Source: Bacteroidia bacterium
GTDB lineage: Bacteria; Bacteroidota; Bacteroidia; B-17B0; Aurantibacillaceae
DNA length: 64,000 bases
Direction of reading: 5' to 3'
NCBI GenBank assembly: GCA_026003255.1
Contig: BPGX01000001.1
Location: forward strand, 496,001-560,000
A program made the position numbers and the translations under genes. This document shows, piece after piece, positions 7,676 to 17,624 of the stretch. Positions within the stretch are counted from its first letter, which is position 1. The number at the start of each line of letters is the position of its first letter. The notes under the pieces were generated by a model that worked only from the letters and a program-made list of their open reading frames with translations, ran no database searches and was not told the DNA's origin.

Positions 7676-8426
7676 AGAATTAAAACGGTTTAATTTATTT
7701 TTATTTACAATAACAACTGTGTTGTATTATAGTTGTAGGAAACCGGTGATACATAAAGAAATAATAGAAAAGCATGACACACTTCAATATAGTTGGAAAT
7801 ATTTTCCTGATATTTTTTACAATGAAAATAATTGTTATCAGGTTTTTAGTTACAATGGTAAAATAGCGATTGTCACGGAAAACTATATATTTGCTTACGA
7901 TTCTATAAATACTAATAATAGATATTATTCCTATTTTTCCGGATATAATTCAGGTTATTATGTTCCATTTAATAAAGGTTTATTTTTCAAGGTATCTAAT
8001 TTTGGCAACATAATAGCATATCATCTAACGCCTCAAAATATCGCCACACCAATATCTGCTGTTTTATTTTTACGAAATTTTGACAATTCTTTTTTTAATC
8101 TATACAATAAAGATTTTGTATCAATGGGTGGGCAATGTGCTATAAATGATTCTTTTAGTTTGCTTGTAGCAGGATATGATACAAATGACATAAGAACAAT
8201 GTCTCAATATAGTATTTACTACATAAAGGGTTCTTATGTTAATTCCAGTTATAAGAGTTACACTTTTAATTCTGTAAAGAAAATAAAATTAAACAGTAAT
8301 CCTTTTGGCAGTAATTATATTTTATTATCAGGATTAAAATATAATTTTATCATCGGCTTTAAAGATTCTATTTACATTATTCGTCCGGATTATACACTAA
8401 AAAAACGTTCTCCCAGAAAAAAATAA
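7659..8426 (+). CDS. propeller lipoprotein, 5' part of a frameshifted gene
   Basis: It begins with a lipoprotein signal peptide (FNLFLFTITTVLYYSC, lipobox Cys about residue 26). The rest is rich in beta-strand with Tyr/Asn-rich blades (YQVFSYNGKIAIVTENYIFAY) and no named catalytic motif. The frame ends with KKRSPRKK just after A7 at 8399-8405. With six A the frame would read LKNVLPEKNNTLLSIF and run on to 8793 as one 377-aa protein. It overlaps the end of the surface-protein gene by 17 bp and belongs to the same operon. The function is not recognised; a sensor or sorting role at the outer membrane would be a guess. Confidence 0.6.
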   Translation: MKMRNKELKRFNLFLFTITTVLYYSCRKPVIHKEIIEKHDTLQYSWKYFPDIFYNENNCYQVFSYNGKIAIVTENYIFAYDSINTNNRYYSYFSGYNSGYYVPFNKGLFFKVSNFGNIIAYHLTPQNIATPISAVLFLRNFDNSFFNLYNKDFVSMGGQCAINDSFSLLVAGYDTNDIRTMSQYSIYYIKGSYVNSSYKSYTFNSVKKIKLNSNPFGSNYILLSGLKYNFIIGFKDSIYIIRPDYTLKKRSPRKK

Positions 8427-8490
8427 CACGTTATTATCTATTTTTCAGTATAATGATAACTTTTATATTTTAACGATACGAGCAAATAAT

Positions 8491-8793
8491 GTGGAATATG
8501 AAATATTTAAGAGTACTGATGATGGAGAAACCTGGACATCGGAATTCATATTAACTGGTATTCGCCTGGATGCCATCATAAATGTAAGTAGTGAATTAAT
8601 TGCGATATCTCAAGATCGTTTGGGACGAGTATTATTTAATAAAGATGGTAGTTTGGAGACAATTGAACTAAAAAATGATGGATTAGAAACAAAAAAAATT
8701 AGAGGAGTGTGTTTGTGGAATGGAAAAGTATGGGTTGCCACAAATGCCGGACTGTTTTATAAATCTTATGATGATTTTATTAACAACAAATAA
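8491..8793 (+). CDS. propeller lipoprotein, 3' part of the same frameshifted gene
   Basis: The frame is open from 8401, directly after the A7 run, and only a GTG at 8491 offers a start, so it is best read as the continuation of the preceding lipoprotein. It contains BNR/propeller-type blades (YEIFKSTDDGETWTSEF, IRGVCLWNGKVWVATNAGLF), which fit the beta-rich upstream part. The stop is 7 bp before the start of the next secreted protein. No independent function is likely. Confidence 0.55.
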   Translation: MEYEIFKSTDDGETWTSEFILTGIRLDAIINVSSELIAISQDRLGRVLFNKDGSLETIELKNDGLETKKIRGVCLWNGKVWVATNAGLFYKSYDDFINNK

Positions 8794-8800
8794 TAAAATT

Positions 8801-11377
8801 ATGAGAAAGATTAATAGCATAAGTCGGGCTTTTATTTTTTTGTTATTAACAATAAATGTGGATGCGCAAAATTGTCAAAACAACACACATACTGATCCAA
8901 CGGCTAATTTAGATCCATCTAATGGAGGCGCTACACCAGCAAATAATACATTTCAACAAAATACATTTGATTGGAGAGACAATCCTTTTCCTTATTATAT
9001 TCATTCTGGAAATACTTTAGTATATGGGCCTGTTTATTCCCCCTTTTATTTCCCTTTTTGGACACCTTTTTCAAAAGGGGCTTTGTCGGATTTTCAACCT
9101 AAAAATGGATGGGAGCTCATCAAACAAGATTTAGGGTTCTTTTATAAAAATGGTTCATGGAATGGAGGAATAATGGCACAGCTTCCAAACGAACCAGGAG
9201 ATCCAAGAGGAACACCAACATTAGTTCCTTATTTTATTTTGTATAATAAATATACAAGCAAATTGCGAATTATAGCACATTTTCCCAATATAACAGACAA
9301 ACAAGTGATAATGGTAAAATTGTCTTTTGTGAATAGTGCAAATTCAGTGGGGCTTAATTCTAGTTATACACCTCATATCAATGCTCTATTTAATTCTTAT
9401 AATAAAACTATGTATGCATTAGATAAGCAAACAAATATCACAGAGATAGAGGTGCCTTGTCTGGTGCCATATAGTAGCTCTGGTAATTGTATAATGGCTG
9501 ACTTTCAAATGTCTTATGATCCCTGTGTTTGTTTTTTTAGTTCCGCGTTTTATGTTTCATTCCATTCTTATCAAACCGGATATTTATCAATCAATGGAAA
9601 ATACGCTGGTATTAGTAGTAATATAAATATTGTCAATGCGTTAAATGTAGCAGGATATGACTTTTCACCTGAACAATTTATAGCAAGCATGTTTTCAAAT
9701 GGTAATTCTCCCGAAGCAATTTTATTATCTTACAAAGATTATCTGGATATGAAAAACCATTCAAATAATGCAACAATTAATACTACAATAGATGTGCTGA
9801 ATGGATTAATTCAAGCTGGTGCTTATTTTTTTCCTCAATATAAAGATATAGCAGAAACAGTTTCAAAAGTTTTTGATTTTATTAGTAGTAATTTTTTATC
9901 TGATAATACACCGTCTCCTGATATCACTGTCAACACTGGATATTTTGAAGGGAGCGGCACATTAATATATGATATTAATAATTACAATGGTGCTGCTATA
10001 AGAATAGGCGTGCCAGGAGCATTAGGAAGTAATACTTTACCTGAATATTCAAGTGCACAATTAAGTTTACCTGATTATCCTACCTATAATGAGCCATTAG
10101 GTATTTTTGCTTTGTTAAAAACTCCCAAGTTAGAAGTGTATCAAGAATTCTGTTCTCATACAAATTTATCTGTAGATAAAGCAAGAGTGAGTTGTAGGTT
10201 AAAAGAGCCATTAGTTTACAAATTTCATCCGATAATAGATCGAAATTTATCTTCTGTTTATGTATGGGTTGAAGAATATGGGACTTCTTCAGCTTATTAT
10301 TATAACATGCCTGAAGTGGAAATAATAGGTTTAATCCCCACAGAAACATCTCTTTTACCTCAAGGTGGATTTGAGGGAGTTCTAGCTCAATCTTATGCAT
10401 TTCCGATTCACTGTGCTGATAATTTGTATTATGAGAGTAGATTTCAATACACGACATATTCTGGGTCTGTAAATTGTTATCCAAGTCCAACAGCTACAAT
10501 GCTTGGTGTGAAAAGAAGATTAGTAATTTTTATGGATTTAACGACTTTGCCTGATGAATATGGGCAAAGGCATAGATTGTATAGAATGGAAAAATATTTT
10601 GTTGAAGAAGAACGTGTTACAACAGATATAACAAACACATCACCGGGTAAAGACGTTATTAATGCATTGCAAAATTCTAAATCTGATTTAGTTTTGAATT
10701 CATTCACTTATGCTTATTCAAAGCCGATTATTGATACATTTTCTTTTGGTAGTATGAAAATTGTAGGTAATCAAATTAATCCATGGAATACATCGCACGA
10801 TGTTAATATAGCAGCCGAAAAAGAAATTGATATTAATGGAGAAGTTGATATTCTAACTGCCGGTAGTAACATAGATCTAAAGATACAATCATTACCAAGT
10901 TATTTTGATTTTTGTAATAACGATCGTCCTGATTTTTTAATTTCTGACTCTGATTTACAAACTTATTGCACTGGAGGTGTTTATCAAAATACTACATATA
11001 TGGCTAATCAATATGGTAATAATAACAGATTTACTAATAATAAGCAAAGGAATAGTGACAGTTTACAAAGAGAAACAATACTAACTCAAAAGATGAACGA
11101 TAAGATGAATAATAATTTAAAGAAGTCGGAGATAATATCTATTTATCCTAATCCCAATAATTCTGAAAAATTATATATTTCTATATCCTCGGAAAAAGCA
11201 AATGAATATAGCATAATAATTAGAGATTTAGTAAATAAAGAGATTATGAACATTAAAAATTTTAGGGCTAATACTATTAATATAGTTGATGTTGCTCACC
11301 TTACTAATGGAGTTTATTTTATTCAAATAGAAACAGAAGCAGGTGTTCATACAGAGAAGTTGATTATTCATAGATAA
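8801..11377 (+). CDS. large secreted protein with T9SS type A sorting domain
   Basis: 858 aa counted from ATG 8801, chosen because it begins a clear signal peptide (MRKINSISRAFIFLLLTINVDAQ); the earlier in-frame ATG at 8720 lies inside the upstream gene. The body (about residues 30-760) has no motif I recognise: it is Asn/Tyr/Ser-rich, mostly beta, with several cysteines. The last ~75 residues are a T9SS type A sorting domain: IISIYPNPNN, YSIIIRDLVNKEIMN, LTNGVYFIQI and final basic EKLIIHR. The protein should be exported through the T9SS and attached to the surface or released. It is the third gene of the operon behind the two frameshifted genes. Confidence 0.85.
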   Translation: MRKINSISRAFIFLLLTINVDAQNCQNNTHTDPTANLDPSNGGATPANNTFQQNTFDWRDNPFPYYIHSGNTLVYGPVYSPFYFPFWTPFSKGALSDFQPKNGWELIKQDLGFFYKNGSWNGGIMAQLPNEPGDPRGTPTLVPYFILYNKYTSKLRIIAHFPNITDKQVIMVKLSFVNSANSVGLNSSYTPHINALFNSYNKTMYALDKQTNITEIEVPCLVPYSSSGNCIMADFQMSYDPCVCFFSSAFYVSFHSYQTGYLSINGKYAGISSNINIVNALNVAGYDFSPEQFIASMFSNGNSPEAILLSYKDYLDMKNHSNNATINTTIDVLNGLIQAGAYFFPQYKDIAETVSKVFDFISSNFLSDNTPSPDITVNTGYFEGSGTLIYDINNYNGAAIRIGVPGALGSNTLPEYSSAQLSLPDYPTYNEPLGIFALLKTPKLEVYQEFCSHTNLSVDKARVSCRLKEPLVYKFHPIIDRNLSSVYVWVEEYGTSSAYYYNMPEVEIIGLIPTETSLLPQGGFEGVLAQSYAFPIHCADNLYYESRFQYTTYSGSVNCYPSPTATMLGVKRRLVIFMDLTTLPDEYGQRHRLYRMEKYFVEEERVTTDITNTSPGKDVINALQNSKSDLVLNSFTYAYSKPIIDTFSFGSMKIVGNQINPWNTSHDVNIAAEKEIDINGEVDILTAGSNIDLKIQSLPSYFDFCNNDRPDFLISDSDLQTYCTGGVYQNTTYMANQYGNNNRFTNNKQRNSDSLQRETILTQKMNDKMNNNLKKSEIISIYPNPNNSEKLYISISSEKANEYSIIIRDLVNKEIMNIKNFRANTINIVDVAHLTNGVYFIQIETEAGVHTEKLIIHR

Positions 11378-11520
11378 TTAGAAAAAAATAATAAAATTAA
11401 GAAACTCTATTGATAGTATTGTTTTTTAGAATGTTTGATATTTGAAAGTATAAAATTATTTCTTCATTTTTGCATACTAAACTACTATTATTTAAAGTCA
11501 ATATATCTAATTCAGTATTT

Positions 11521-12096
11521 ATGTCTCCTGAAAGATTAGAAAAATTAAATCGGTTAAGAGATTATATTGTAAGTAAAATTAGTAACCAGCAAGAAGTTAA
11601 TTTATTATTCATTTGTGTTCAAAACAGTCGGAGAAGTCATCTGGCTCAAGTATTAGCACAGGACGCTGCCAGTCGGTTTCAAATAAATAATATTTATTGT
11701 TATTCAGGTGGTGTAGAAGTTACAAGAGTACATTCTAATACTATAAAAACACTGCAATCATTGGGCTATTTGATTCAACAAAAAACTGATGGTGAGAATC
11801 CAATTTACGAATGTGTATTTAATAAAAATAAATCATCTGTTTTATTATACAGTAAGAATTTTGAAGAGATTACTTCCAAATTAAGTCAGTTTGCAGCGGT
11901 AATGGTATGCTCTGAAACAGAAACAAATTGTCCCTATGTTCCAGGTGCAGAAATGAAAATTCTTCTACCTTATGATGATCCTAAAGCAGCCGATAATTCT
12001 ACCAATCCACTACTTGAATACATAAGAGTTGCAAAACAAATTCAAGAAGAAATGGAAATAATTTTTCAGAATGTCAGAAAAGCCGTTACCGTTTGA
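11521..12096 (+). CDS. low-molecular-weight protein-tyrosine-phosphatase / arsenate-reductase-like
   Basis: 191 aa from ATG 11521; an in-frame TTG at 11470 gives an unconvincing extension. The phosphate-binding loop is C32-V-Q-N-S-R-R38-S39, matching CX5R(S/T), followed by HLAQVLAQ. The conserved acidic loop is PYDDPKAAD near residue 160. This fits the cytoplasmic LMW-PTP/ArsC fold in the subgroup common in Bacteroidota. Whether the substrate is phosphotyrosine or arsenate cannot be read from the sequence. Its 3' end overlaps the next gene by 26 bp in another frame. Confidence 0.78.
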   Translation: MSPERLEKLNRLRDYIVSKISNQQEVNLLFICVQNSRRSHLAQVLAQDAASRFQINNIYCYSGGVEVTRVHSNTIKTLQSLGYLIQQKTDGENPIYECVFNKNKSSVLLYSKNFEEITSKLSQFAAVMVCSETETNCPYVPGAEMKILLPYDDPKAADNSTNPLLEYIRVAKQIQEEMEIIFQNVRKAVTV

Positions 12097-13057
12097 TAGC
12101 ATTCGTCATCAAAGAATTTTTATCTCTGCATTGGATTGGGGAATGGGGCATTTGAATAGAACAGCCGCTCTCATTATAAAACTTTGTGAACAAAATGAAA
12201 TCATCATTTTCTCATCTCCATCACAAAAAAAATTTTATTCACAATTGTTCCCAAAACTAAAACAGATTGATATTACATCTAATTATGTTCAATTTCATCC
12301 TTCCTCATTGTTTAAAACATTTTTGCATTCATTTCGTTTTGTTCCTTCTATTTATCAGGAAAATCAAACATTGCGCCGATTTATCAAAAATAATTTCAAA
12401 CCAGAATTAATTATTTCAGATCATCGTTATGGCTTCTATCATCCTGATACTAAAAATATTTTTGTAACACATCAGGTTAAATTACAAACATCTTCCTATT
12501 TATCGGTATTTAACAAAATACATCAGAGATTATTAATGCATTTTGACGAACTCTGGATTCCAGATTACGAAAACGAGGAAGAATCTTTGGCAGGAAAATT
12601 ATCGCATCCTGATAATCCCATTTTACCTGTCCATTATATTCAACCACAATCTTTGATGCAAAAGAAACAGATGAACAAAGATATTGACTACTTGTTTATC
12701 ATCAGTGGTACAGAAAGCGAAAGAAAATATTTTGAAAAAGCGTTTGAAAAAATCAGTCAGATATTGTTACATAAAAATCCTTCTTTAAAGGTTAATATTA
12801 TTGGCAGTTATAAAGTGGATGGGCACTTATGGTTTGGTTGGAAAAATTTTGAAGAAACCAATCAATTGATGTGCAGATCTAAAAATATCATTACTCGTGC
12901 AGGGTATACTACTTTGATGGATTGGCAAAAGATTAATGATATCTCACAACAACTTTACTTAATAAACACTCCTCATCAATACGAACAACAATATCTTTTT
13001 CATTATTGGATAAACAAAGGATGGACAAAAGATATAAAACAATTCATTGAAATATAG
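12071..13057 (+). CDS. MurG/GT28-like glycosyltransferase-family protein
   Basis: 328 aa. The N-terminal nucleotide-binding half starts with RIFISALDWGMGHLNR, the glycine-rich loop typical of GT-B glycosyltransferases of the MurG/GT28 type, followed by a Rossmann-like pattern (IIIFSSPSQ, PELIISDHRYGF). The C-terminal half carries a second Rossmann-like strand (DYLFIISGTESER) and the probable sugar-nucleotide region (SKNIITRAGYTTLMD, then TPHQYEQQYL). The length is slightly short for MurG. It overlaps the phosphatase gene by 26 bp, so the two are probably coupled, and runs convergently to the nuclease gene with a 4-bp gap. The acceptor is unknown. Confidence 0.72.
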   Translation: MSEKPLPFDSIRHQRIFISALDWGMGHLNRTAALIIKLCEQNEIIIFSSPSQKKFYSQLFPKLKQIDITSNYVQFHPSSLFKTFLHSFRFVPSIYQENQTLRRFIKNNFKPELIISDHRYGFYHPDTKNIFVTHQVKLQTSSYLSVFNKIHQRLLMHFDELWIPDYENEEESLAGKLSHPDNPILPVHYIQPQSLMQKKQMNKDIDYLFIISGTESERKYFEKAFEKISQILLHKNPSLKVNIIGSYKVDGHLWFGWKNFEETNQLMCRSKNIITRAGYTTLMDWQKINDISQQLYLINTPHQYEQQYLFHYWINKGWTKDIKQFIEI

Positions 13058-13061
13058 TTTA

Positions 13062-13892
13062 TTATAATTTCCAGTGTTTCAAATTGATTTGTTTTTCTGC
13101 CTTTTCTTCAATACTATCTTCCAGTGCAGGGAAAAAGTCAATGTGCAGAAGGTGTTCAATGCTATCTACTGGTACAGTATATTTTGAGACAGGCGCTTCT
13201 ACTTTTGCATTTGGTAAAATAAATCCGATTAATTCTATGCCGTTTGTGGATGTGATGTCTGCTACAATTTTGTAAAAATAATAAGGAACATAAATCTTCT
13301 GTTTCCCAAAATAAGGTAAAGTATCAGCTATAACTACACCGGAAATAACAATAAGTTTTTTGTTTTCAAGAGCCCAGTTTCGGATTTGTTCTTCAAGTTT
13401 TTTCCAGATACCCCGATTGAAGGAGGGCAGTTGTGGCGCAATGTTTGAAAAATAAAAACTTTCCTGCATTGTTGTTTCTGAAAATTGCATATCGGCAGCA
13501 GGAACGAGATGTCCACGGTCATAACCAGAATTTTTATAATCAGAATTCAAATGCGTACATTGTGGAAGAAGCGGATCTTTTTCAAATTTATTTTTTCTTT
13601 CTGCAACTGAATTCTGTAGTAATGACGCATTAATTTCATAGATTGTCCATTTCGGCAAGTGATGAAGAGTATCGTAAGAAACCGAATAAGCTGTGTGATG
13701 TAAGATAACATCGTTTTTTAATATCTGTGGTAAATAAAAATAATAGGATTTTGTTTCATTCTCAAAACACCAGAAACCATTGGGATATAAAATAACTTTT
13801 TTGTTGTCCGGAGTTGTAAGAGAGATTTGTGAAAAAGAGGATAAATGAACGAGTAATAAAACAATTAAATATTTTTGATGTGGATGTTTCAA
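13062..13892 (-). CDS. secreted DNA/RNA non-specific endonuclease (NUC1 family)
   Basis: 276-aa exported nuclease. The signal peptide is short (YLIVLLLVHLSSFSQ), so it should act in the periplasm or outside. The beta-beta-alpha metal motif is intact: DRGH at residues 125-128 with catalytic H128, followed by SNIAPQ (metal-binding Asn150) and FNRGIWKKLEEQ (Glu167), matching Serratia-type nucleases. An N-terminal SH3-like segment (residues 22-60, KKVILYPNGFWCF) is common in Bacteroidota versions. Likely roles are nucleotide scavenging or extracellular DNA digestion. The TPR lipoprotein gene lies 20 bp upstream on the same strand. Confidence 0.9.
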   Translation of the reverse strand: MKHPHQKYLIVLLLVHLSSFSQISLTTPDNKKVILYPNGFWCFENETKSYYFYLPQILKNDVILHHTAYSVSYDTLHHLPKWTIYEINASLLQNSVAERKNKFEKDPLLPQCTHLNSDYKNSGYDRGHLVPAADMQFSETTMQESFYFSNIAPQLPSFNRGIWKKLEEQIRNWALENKKLIVISGVVIADTLPYFGKQKIYVPYYFYKIVADITSTNGIELIGFILPNAKVEAPVSKYTVPVDSIEHLLHIDFFPALEDSIEEKAEKQINLKHWKL

Positions 13893-13912
13893 AGCAAAAG
13901 ATAATTAAAATA

Positions 13913-14500
13913 CTATTTTTTCTTTTTTAATGACTTTAAAATCTCTTCATCCGATTTTCCAACCCATTGCAAAGCAGCGGCCGCATTTTCTGCCCACACC
14001 GTTTGAGGGTACTCACGAATAATATCGTTTAATAACTCTTTTGCTTTACCCGGTTGGTTCAGCAATTTTGTATCAGCATAGTATTGTGCTAACAAAAATT
14101 TGGCAGCAGGAATAAATTTAGATTTTGGATATGTATCAATAATTTTGTTCAGATACTTTTCAGACATCTCAATTTTTTTCAGTGTTTGGCTTAATTGTGC
14201 TGCTTTTATCAAATATAATGGCGAAATAGAATCGTGCTGGCACAAAAGAGCACATTTTACAAAAGTATTATTGGCGTTAATAGCAAGTGCCTCGTCGTAT
14301 GTGGTAGATTTTAACAAGGTACTATCAATACTTTGACTTAATTTTAAGTAATATGCACAAGAATCTTTTGAGGTTTGAGATGAAGCAGTGTTATTGGACT
14401 TTTCAGACGAAAGTTCTTTAGATTTTTTATCAGTTGAATGTTCGCAAGAAATTAACCACCAGTTCATCATACACAAAACAAATACCGTACTCTTTTTCAT
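13913..14500 (-). CDS. TPR-containing lipoprotein
   Basis: 195 aa with a lipoprotein signal (MKKSTVFVLCMMNWWLISC, lipobox LISC, Cys 19). A Ser/Lys-rich linker (residues 22-45) is followed by TPR-like helices: YKLS/YYLKLS, IKAAQLSQTLKKIEMSEKYLNKII and KFLLAQYYADTKLLNQPGKAKELLNDI. These resemble outer-membrane TPR lipoproteins such as the BamD/YbgF group, but it is shorter and I cannot assign a named family. It may share a transcript with the downstream nuclease gene. Confidence 0.7.
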   Translation of the reverse strand: MKKSTVFVLCMMNWWLISCEHSTDKKSKELSSEKSNNTASSQTSKDSCAYYLKLSQSIDSTLLKSTTYDEALAINANNTFVKCALLCQHDSISPLYLIKAAQLSQTLKKIEMSEKYLNKIIDTYPKSKFIPAAKFLLAQYYADTKLLNQPGKAKELLNDIIREYPQTVWAENAAAALQWVGKSDEEILKSLKKKK

Positions 14501-14544
14501 AGTTTGATTTTATACGCAAATTTATTTTCAACAAAAATAATCAA

Positions 14545-14655
14545 TAATTCATCACTCATAACTCATAACTTGCAACTCATAACTATGTTCCCTATGACTC
14601 CTATGTATCTATGTGGTAAAAACTCATAACTCACAACTCATAACTCACAACTTAT
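14545..14655. repeat. short-phrase repeat array (AACTCATAACT / CTATGTGGTA type)
   Basis: Tandem variants of AACTCATAACTCACAACT surround one copy of an 'actatgttccctatgactcctatgtatctatgtgg' phrase. The same two phrases recur together at 50507-50660 and, in reverse, at 63045-63230. The last unit runs into the peptide deformylase gene, whose stop codon (14645-14647) lies inside it. Confidence 0.6.
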
Positions 14656-15223
14656 ATTTATACTTTGGAACGACCAATCCTTTTTCAATGTCTTTTAGTT
14701 TATTGGCAATCATCTTTTTTCTAAAAGATGAAATTTTATCAATAAACAATATTCCCTGTGTATGGTCATATTCGTGTTGAACTATTCGTGCGGCAATACC
14801 ATCAATCGTTTCAGTGTGTGGTTGAAAATTTTCATCAAGATATGAAATTTTTATAATAGGTTTTCTTAAAACATCTTCACGAATATAAGGAATGCTCAAA
14901 CAACCTTCATTGAATTTCCATTCTTCGCCTTCCTCACTTTCTATTTTAGCATTAATAAAAACTTTTTTAAATGTCTTTAATTTATTTTTTTCTTCATCAG
15001 AAATATCTTCATCCTCTTCATCATCTGCAAAAGGTGTAGCATCTACAATAAATAAATTAATGTCCAAACCAATTTGTTGTGCTGCCAATCCTACGCCTTT
15101 CGCAGCATACATTGTCTCAAACATATTTGCAATTAAATCTTTTAAATTCGGATAATCTGGCGAAATATCTTTTCCTTTTTTTCTTAAAATAGGATGACCG
15201 TATAAATAAATAGGAAGTATCAT
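14645..15223 (-). CDS. def: peptide deformylase
   Basis: 192-aa metalloenzyme that removes the formyl group from nascent proteins. All three motifs are present: GVGLAAQQIG (residues 43-52), EGCLS (106-110, metal ligand Cys108) and QHEYDH (149-154, ligands His150 and His154, catalytic Glu151). An acidic insert (about residues 62-86) sits between motifs 1 and 2, as is usual in Bacteroidota enzymes. It lies 9 bp downstream of guaB on the same strand and probably shares its transcript. The terminal codons merge into the short-phrase repeat array. Confidence 0.96.
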   Translation of the reverse strand: MILPIYLYGHPILRKKGKDISPDYPNLKDLIANMFETMYAAKGVGLAAQQIGLDINLFIVDATPFADDEEDEDISDEEKNKLKTFKKVFINAKIESEEGEEWKFNEGCLSIPYIREDVLRKPIIKISYLDENFQPHTETIDGIAARIVQHEYDHTQGILFIDKISSFRKKMIANKLKDIEKGLVVPKYKYKL

Positions 15224-15232
15224 AATTTAAAA

Positions 15233-16711
<1,479 letters not shown>

Positions 16712-16722
16712 TTAAAGTTCCG

Positions 16723-16730
16723 CAAATATA
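16723..16730 (-). promoter_or_regulatory. -7 box TATATTTG upstream of guaB
   Basis: Exact TANNTTTG match on the minus strand, 20 bp before the guaB start codon. No convincing -33 element is seen. Confidence 0.4.
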
Positions 16731-16766
16731 GGAAAAGAGAAGTAGATAAATTTATATTGAATGAAT

Positions 16767-16799
16767 TTTGAGGGTTTTAATGCCATTTGATTATTTTTG
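16767..16799 (+). promoter_or_regulatory. Bacteroidota promoter of the DUF4197 gene
   Basis: TTTG (16767-16770), 21-bp spacer, TATTTTTG (16792-16799), close to the TTTG-N19-21-TANNTTTG consensus. The ATG at 16810 follows 10 bp later, giving a very short leader. This supports 16810 rather than upstream in-frame starts. Confidence 0.5.
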
Positions 16800-16809
16800 C
16801 CCAAAAAAC

Positions 16810-17574
16810 ATGCTTATTAGATTTGCGATAGTTGTTGGTGTTTTTTTCTCATTAAATGCTGCTTATGCGCAATTAGACAACATTATTAAAAAAGCTGAAA
16901 ATGTTTATGAAAAAAACAAGGATGCTGTAGAACAAACTATTGATAAGTATACAGGCAATAAACCAAAACTTACTGAAAGCGAAATAATTCAAGGGCTTAA
17001 AGAAGCATTATCAGTAGGTACACAATCAGCTGTCAGCATATCATCCAAAACAGATGGTTTTTTGAAAAATCCAAGATTATTTATCCCTTTTCCTCCCGAA
17101 GCACAGGAAATGAAAGATAAATTAGTAAAATATGGCTTTTCCAAAAAAGTAGAAGAGTTTGAAACTTCCTTAAATCGATCTGCTGAATACGCAGCCAAAG
17201 AAGCAACACCAATTTTTCTGAATGCTATCAAACAAATGTCAGTAAAAGACGCAATGGGAATCTTAAAAGGTTCTGATACTGCAGCCACCCATTATTTAAG
17301 GCAAACAACCTACGATTCATTGTTTCAGAAATTTTTACCAGTAGTGAAAAATTCTATTCAACAAGTTCAGGTAACTAAATATTGGAAACCACTTGTTACA
17401 ACTTATAATAAATTGCCCAATAAGAAAAAGTACAATCCGGATCTGGAGAAATATGTTACACATAAAGCCATTCAAGGACTTTTTGTTTTAATCGCAGATG
17501 AAGAAAAAAATATCCGACAAAATCCAGCAGCAAGAATAAACGATATTTTGAAAAAAGTTTTTGGAGAAAACTAA
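16810..17574 (+). CDS. DUF4197 family exported protein
   Basis: 254 aa from ATG 16810, which starts a signal peptide (MLIRFAIVVGVFFSLNAAYAQ). The mature protein is alpha-helical and matches the DUF4197 pattern: LTESEIIQGLKEALSVGTQSAV, then FLKNPRLFIPFPPEAQEM, a central EFETSLNRSAEYAAKEATPIF and a C-terminal VTHKAIQGLFVLIADEE. The family is frequent in Bacteroidota and Proteobacteria envelopes, and no molecular function is established. It has its own promoter and lies 50 bp before the CHU_C gene. Confidence 0.85.
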   Translation: MLIRFAIVVGVFFSLNAAYAQLDNIIKKAENVYEKNKDAVEQTIDKYTGNKPKLTESEIIQGLKEALSVGTQSAVSISSKTDGFLKNPRLFIPFPPEAQEMKDKLVKYGFSKKVEEFETSLNRSAEYAAKEATPIFLNAIKQMSVKDAMGILKGSDTAATHYLRQTTYDSLFQKFLPVVKNSIQQVQVTKYWKPLVTTYNKLPNKKKYNPDLEKYVTHKAIQGLFVLIADEEKNIRQNPAARINDILKKVFGEN

Positions 17575-17591
17575 TTAACAATTTAATGCAT

Positions 17592-17599
17592 TATATTTG
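17592..17599 (+). promoter_or_regulatory. -7 box TATATTTG upstream of the first CHU_C protein
   Basis: Exact TANNTTTG match 25 bp before ATG 17625. No -33 box is seen at the usual spacing. Confidence 0.35.
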
Positions 17600-17624
17600 C
17601 AAGTTCAAATTAAAAAAGAAATAT

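Noticed and set aside
8720..8800. Upstream in-frame start for the 858-aa T9SS protein
   Set aside because: It lies within the coding sequence of the preceding lipoprotein and would bury the signal peptide.
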